DNA of 45,619 nucleotides from Pleomorphomonas koreensis DSM 23070 (GTDB lineage Bacteria > Pseudomonadota > Alphaproteobacteria > Rhizobiales > Pleomorphomonadaceae): positions 82,343 to 127,961 of the forward strand of contig NZ_KE384327.1 in assembly GCF_000425185.1 (NCBI RefSeq). The letters run 5' to 3'. The position numbers and the translations under genes were made by a program. Position 1 is the first letter of the stretch; every line of letters starts with the position of its first letter. The notes under the pieces are model-generated. The model searched no databases and had not been told where the DNA came from. It was given only the letters and a program-made list of their open reading frames with translations. Shown one piece after another: positions 43,713-45,619 of the stretch.

Positions 43713-43736
43713 GAGGGCGGCGGCAGCGCCGCCCTC
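43713..43736. terminator. Bidirectional hairpin between gdhA and rnk-like gene
   Basis: GAGGGCGGCG and CGCCGCCCTC form a perfect 10-bp stem with a GCAG loop, 18 bp after the gdhA stop and 16 bp from the convergent gene's stop. No U-run is present on either side. Confidence 0.55.
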
Positions 43737-43752
43737 ACGATGCCGTGCCCGC

Positions 43753-44172
43753 TCACGACGCCGCGGCAATATCCTCGACGCTGACTTCGATGACGTGCAG
43801 GCGGCGCGTCCGGCCGTCGCGGTCGGTCCAGTCGATGGCCTGGCCGGCGGTGAGGCCGATCAGCGCCGCGCCGACCGGCGTCAGCACGGAGACGAAGCCC
43901 TTCTCGATGTCGGCCTCGCCCGGATAGACCAGGCGGACGGTACGCGGCCCGGCGTCGTCCATCGCAAAACGCACCACCGATCCCATGCGAACCGTTCCGG
44001 CCGGCAGGCGGTCGTCGGCGACGACGCGCGCCCGCTCGAGTTCGGCGGCGAGCTGGTCGGCGGCAGCGGGATCGCGTTCGGACAGCGCCTCGGCCAGATT
44101 GACGAGACGCTCGTGGTCGGAGCGGGCGAGCGCGATGGCGGGCAGGTGGCGCCGGCGGCTGGAAACGGTCAT
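43753..44172 (-). CDS. GreA/GreB-family factor, Rnk-like
   Basis: The 139-residue protein has a short helical N-terminus (SDHERLVNLAEALSERDPAA) and the GreA/GreB C-terminal domain (MGSVVRFAMDDAGPRTVRLV, YPGEADIEKGFVSVLTPVGA and ALIGLTAGQAIDW). The full coiled coil of GreA is missing, as in Rnk, the nucleoside-diphosphate-kinase regulator that binds RNA polymerase. The ATG at 44172 follows GAGGA; an earlier in-frame ATG at 44199 is less likely. It is convergent with gdhA. Confidence 0.88.
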   Translation of the reverse strand: MTVSSRRRHLPAIALARSDHERLVNLAEALSERDPAAADQLAAELERARVVADDRLPAGTVRMGSVVRFAMDDAGPRTVRLVYPGEADIEKGFVSVLTPVGAALIGLTAGQAIDWTDRDGRTRRLHVIEVSVEDIAAAS

Positions 44173-44318
44173 GGGGTCCTCGATGAAATAGCCAGCCACC
44201 GCCGGTCGGCGGGGCGAAGATGACGGGAAAAATGAGGCGTCGCGCGGAGCCGGCTTTCAGGAAAGCCCGGCGGCGGTGCCCCACGGCCGGGGCGCGACGA
44301 GCCGGACCGTGAGATCAG

Positions 44319-44335
44319 TATCCCGCGACGGGATA
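44319..44335. promoter_or_regulatory. Perfect palindrome upstream of the rnk-like gene
   Basis: TATCCCG and CGGGATA flank CGA, giving a 17-bp palindrome that is itself framed by GATC on both sides. It lies in the 388-bp gap 44173-44560, about 147 bp before the rnk-like start. It could be an operator or, in RNA, a small hairpin. The rest of the gap holds repeat copy D and nothing else recognised. Confidence 0.4.
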
Positions 44336-44458
44336 GATCCTGCAAAGCATTCGGAGATGGTTGATCCGCGGTTCCATAGCCAAGAAGATCGGCATTACCG
44401 GCGATAAAGTCAAGCCGGGAGGTTTTGCCGCCTTAGGCGCCGGCGGCAGGTTTTTCTT

Positions 44459-44553
44459 GCCTCAGGCGCCGGTGGCGGCTCCGCCGCCTCGGCTTTCGCT
44501 CCGCTTTTTCGTCTTTCGGGGCTTCGTCCCGAAAGACCCGCCGCGCGGCTTCA
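44459..44553. repeat. Dispersed palindromic element, copy D
   Basis: GCCTCAGGCGCCGGTGGCGG starts the copy, followed by the stem GGCGGC/GCCGCC, the TTTCGCTCCGCTTTTTC segment and the same perfect central stem GTCTTTCGGG/CCCGAAAGAC (44511-44537) as copy B. It ends with GCGGCTTCA. It lies directly after the recR stop codon on the minus strand. Confidence 0.8.
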
Positions 44554-44560
44554 TGTTTCC

Positions 44561-45166
44561 TCAGAACGGCGTGCGCGAGCGGATGGCGGCGGTGAGCGTA
44601 CCCTCGTCGAGATAGTCGAGTTCGCCGCCCACCGGCACGCCATGGGCAAGGCGCGTCACCTTGACGCCCAGGCCGTCGAGGCGGTCGGTGACGTAATGGG
44701 CCGTCGTCTGGCCGTCGACGGTGGCGTTGACGGCCAGGATCACCTCCTTGACCGCCGGGTCGGCCGCCCGCTCGACGAGGCCGGCGATGTCGAGATCGTC
44801 GGGTCCGATGCCGTTGATCGGCGACAGCACGCCGCCCAGCACGTGATAGCGGGCGTTGATGGCGCCGGCCCGCTCCAGCGCCCAGAGGTCGGCGACGTCC
44901 TCCACCACCACGATCAGCGAACCGTCGCGCGTCGGATCGGTGCAGACGGCGCAGGGGTCAGCGGTGTCGACGTTGCCGCAGACCGAGCAGACGCGGACGC
45001 GGTCATGGACGGTCTTCATGGCCTCGGTGAGCGGGGCAAGCAGCTGGTCGCGCCGTTTCACCAGCTGCAATGCCGCCCGGCGGGCCGAGCGCGGCCCGAG
45101 GCCGGGCAGGCGGGCGAGCAGCTGGATCAGCCGCTCGATTTCCGGTCCTGTCACTCTGCGCGCCAC
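44561..45166 (-). CDS. recR: Recombination mediator RecR
   Basis: The 201-residue protein has the RecR layout: an N-terminal helix-hairpin-helix ([20 protein letters not shown], residues 18-37), a four-cysteine zinc site ([16 protein letters not shown], near residue 58), a Toprim domain ([19 protein letters not shown]) and [16 protein letters not shown]. It loads RecA at single-strand gaps with RecF/RecO. It lies 28 bp downstream of ybaB on the same strand, the standard dnaX-ybaB-recR order. Confidence 0.97.
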   Translation of the reverse strand: MARRVTGPEIERLIQLLARLPGLGPRSARRAALQLVKRRDQLLAPLTEAMKTVHDRVRVCSVCGNVDTADPCAVCTDPTRDGSLIVVVEDVADLWALERAGAINARYHVLGGVLSPINGIGPDDLDIAGLVERAADPAVKEVILAVNATVDGQTTAHYVTDRLDGLGVKVTRLAHGVPVGGELDYLDEGTLTAAIRSRTPF

Positions 45167-45194
45167 GGGCGTCTCCGGACTCTCTTGAAACCAA

Positions 45195-45521
45195 TCAGAA
45201 GGGCAGCTTGAAGCCCGGCGGCAGCGGCAGATTGCCGGTCACCGCCTGCATGCGCTCGGCAACCTGCGCATCGACATGCGCCTTGGCATCAGTGAAGGCG
45301 GCGACGATCAGATCCTCGACGATCTCGGCCTCCTCGGGCTTCAACAGCGAGGGATCGATGCGGACGCCCTTGACCTCGCCCTTGCCGGAGACGGTGACCG
45401 CGACGAGGCCGCCGCCCGACGTGCCGGTCGCCTCGATGCGGGCGATCTCCTCCTGCGCCTCGGCCATGCGAGCCTGCAAGGCCTGCGCTTCCTTCATCAT
45501 CTTGCCGATGTCGCCGAACAT
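45195..45521 (-). CDS. YbaB/EbfC family nucleoid-associated protein
   Basis: The 108-residue protein matches YbaB/EbfC: an N-terminal helix [20 protein letters not shown], then a beta-rich core [20 protein letters not shown] and a C-terminal [13 protein letters not shown]. These dimeric proteins bind DNA and are usually encoded between dnaX and recR. A dnaX gene would be expected beyond the window's right edge, past repeat copy E. Confidence 0.95.
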   Translation of the reverse strand: MFGDIGKMMKEAQALQARMAEAQEEIARIEATGTSGGGLVAVTVSGKGEVKGVRIDPSLLKPEEAEIVEDLIVAAFTDAKAHVDAQVAERMQAVTGNLPLPPGFKLPF

Positions 45522-45541
45522 GGGATCCTCTCTTTATTTTC

Positions 45542-45619
45542 GCCTCAGTCGCCGGCGGGCCTCCGGCCCTTGGCTTTCGCTCCGCTTTACGTCTTTCGGG
45601 GCTTCGCCACGAAAGACCC
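45542..45619. repeat. Dispersed palindromic element, copy E (cut by window end)
   Basis: The copy starts with GCCTCAGTCGCCGGCGGGCC and reaches the central stem GTCTTTCGGG/CACGAAAGAC (45591-45617), which here has one mismatch. It lies 20 bp upstream of the ybaB start, so probably just after the stop of the next minus-strand gene outside the window. Confidence 0.75.

Overview
The window is chromosomal DNA of high G+C content from an alphaproteobacterium, most likely of the order Hyphomicrobiales (Rhizobiales). This rests on several gene groupings: fabA-fabB next to fabI with a divergent Fur-family Irr-type gene, hsp20 followed by a DUF1150 gene, an mmcB DNA-repair gene, NnrS, recR with ybaB/ebfC, and a perfect CtrA box (TTAA-N7-TTAAC). 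A genus cannot be named from the sequence alone. No rRNA gene, tRNA gene or CRISPR array was recognised.

Layout. (1) 68-8943 is a sugar-uptake and catabolism locus: a LacI regulator, two VOC proteins, an aldo/keto reductase, a four-gene ABC importer (two permeases, a MalK-type ATPase, a GtsA/MalE-like binding protein), a TIM-barrel sugar isomerase/epimerase and a TolB-like beta-propeller protein. Two copies of an AGCGTTAATA-containing, CG-centred site lie in the two promoter regions and are the likely LacI operators. (2) 9056-12139 is an accessory scar: an integrase-core transposase tail, an internally deleted and frameshifted IS701-type transposase, an intact cardiolipin synthase gene, and a frameshifted C-terminal half of a TetA-type efflux pump. 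(3) 12248-19232 returns to ordinary chromosome: mmcB, a PhaZ-like protein that seems to have lost its catalytic residues and gained a helix-hairpin-helix tail, hsp20-DUF1150, an alpha/beta hydrolase, a DUF1624 membrane protein, nnrS, and a domain-sized QueA fragment. (4) 19307-22717 holds fabI, fabB, fabA and irr. (5) 22784-34568 is mostly sugar and amino-acid metabolism: a GntR regulator with a BadF-type amino-sugar kinase, gabD with an RluA-type pseudouridine synthase, a TadG-like protein, FucU/RbsD with ribokinase, xylulokinase, and a GH3 glycosidase with a PA14 insertion. (6) 34626-41888 is signalling and envelope: a possible small ORF, an HD-GYP response regulator with a hybrid histidine kinase, kdsA, galE, and a CtrA-box-controlled receiver protein. 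(7) 42339-45521 holds gdhA, an rnk/GreA-like gene, recR and ybaB.

A dispersed intergenic palindromic element of roughly 80-125 bp occurs five times, including both window ends (1-46, 22784-22893, 22907-23030, 44459-44553, 45542-45619). The copies keep the hairpin while the stem sequence changes in a compensated way, and most sit just after the stop codon of a minus-strand gene.

The most unusual items are the PhaZ-like pseudoenzyme with its new C-terminal tail, the free-standing QueA beta-barrel fragment, the dispersed palindromic element, the CtrA-box receiver protein with an unidentified C-terminal half, a 59-codon ORF ending at an otherwise orphan minus-strand terminator, and the sugar locus whose enzyme set does not match a pathway I recognise. 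All functions are inferred from sequence recall. No database search was run.
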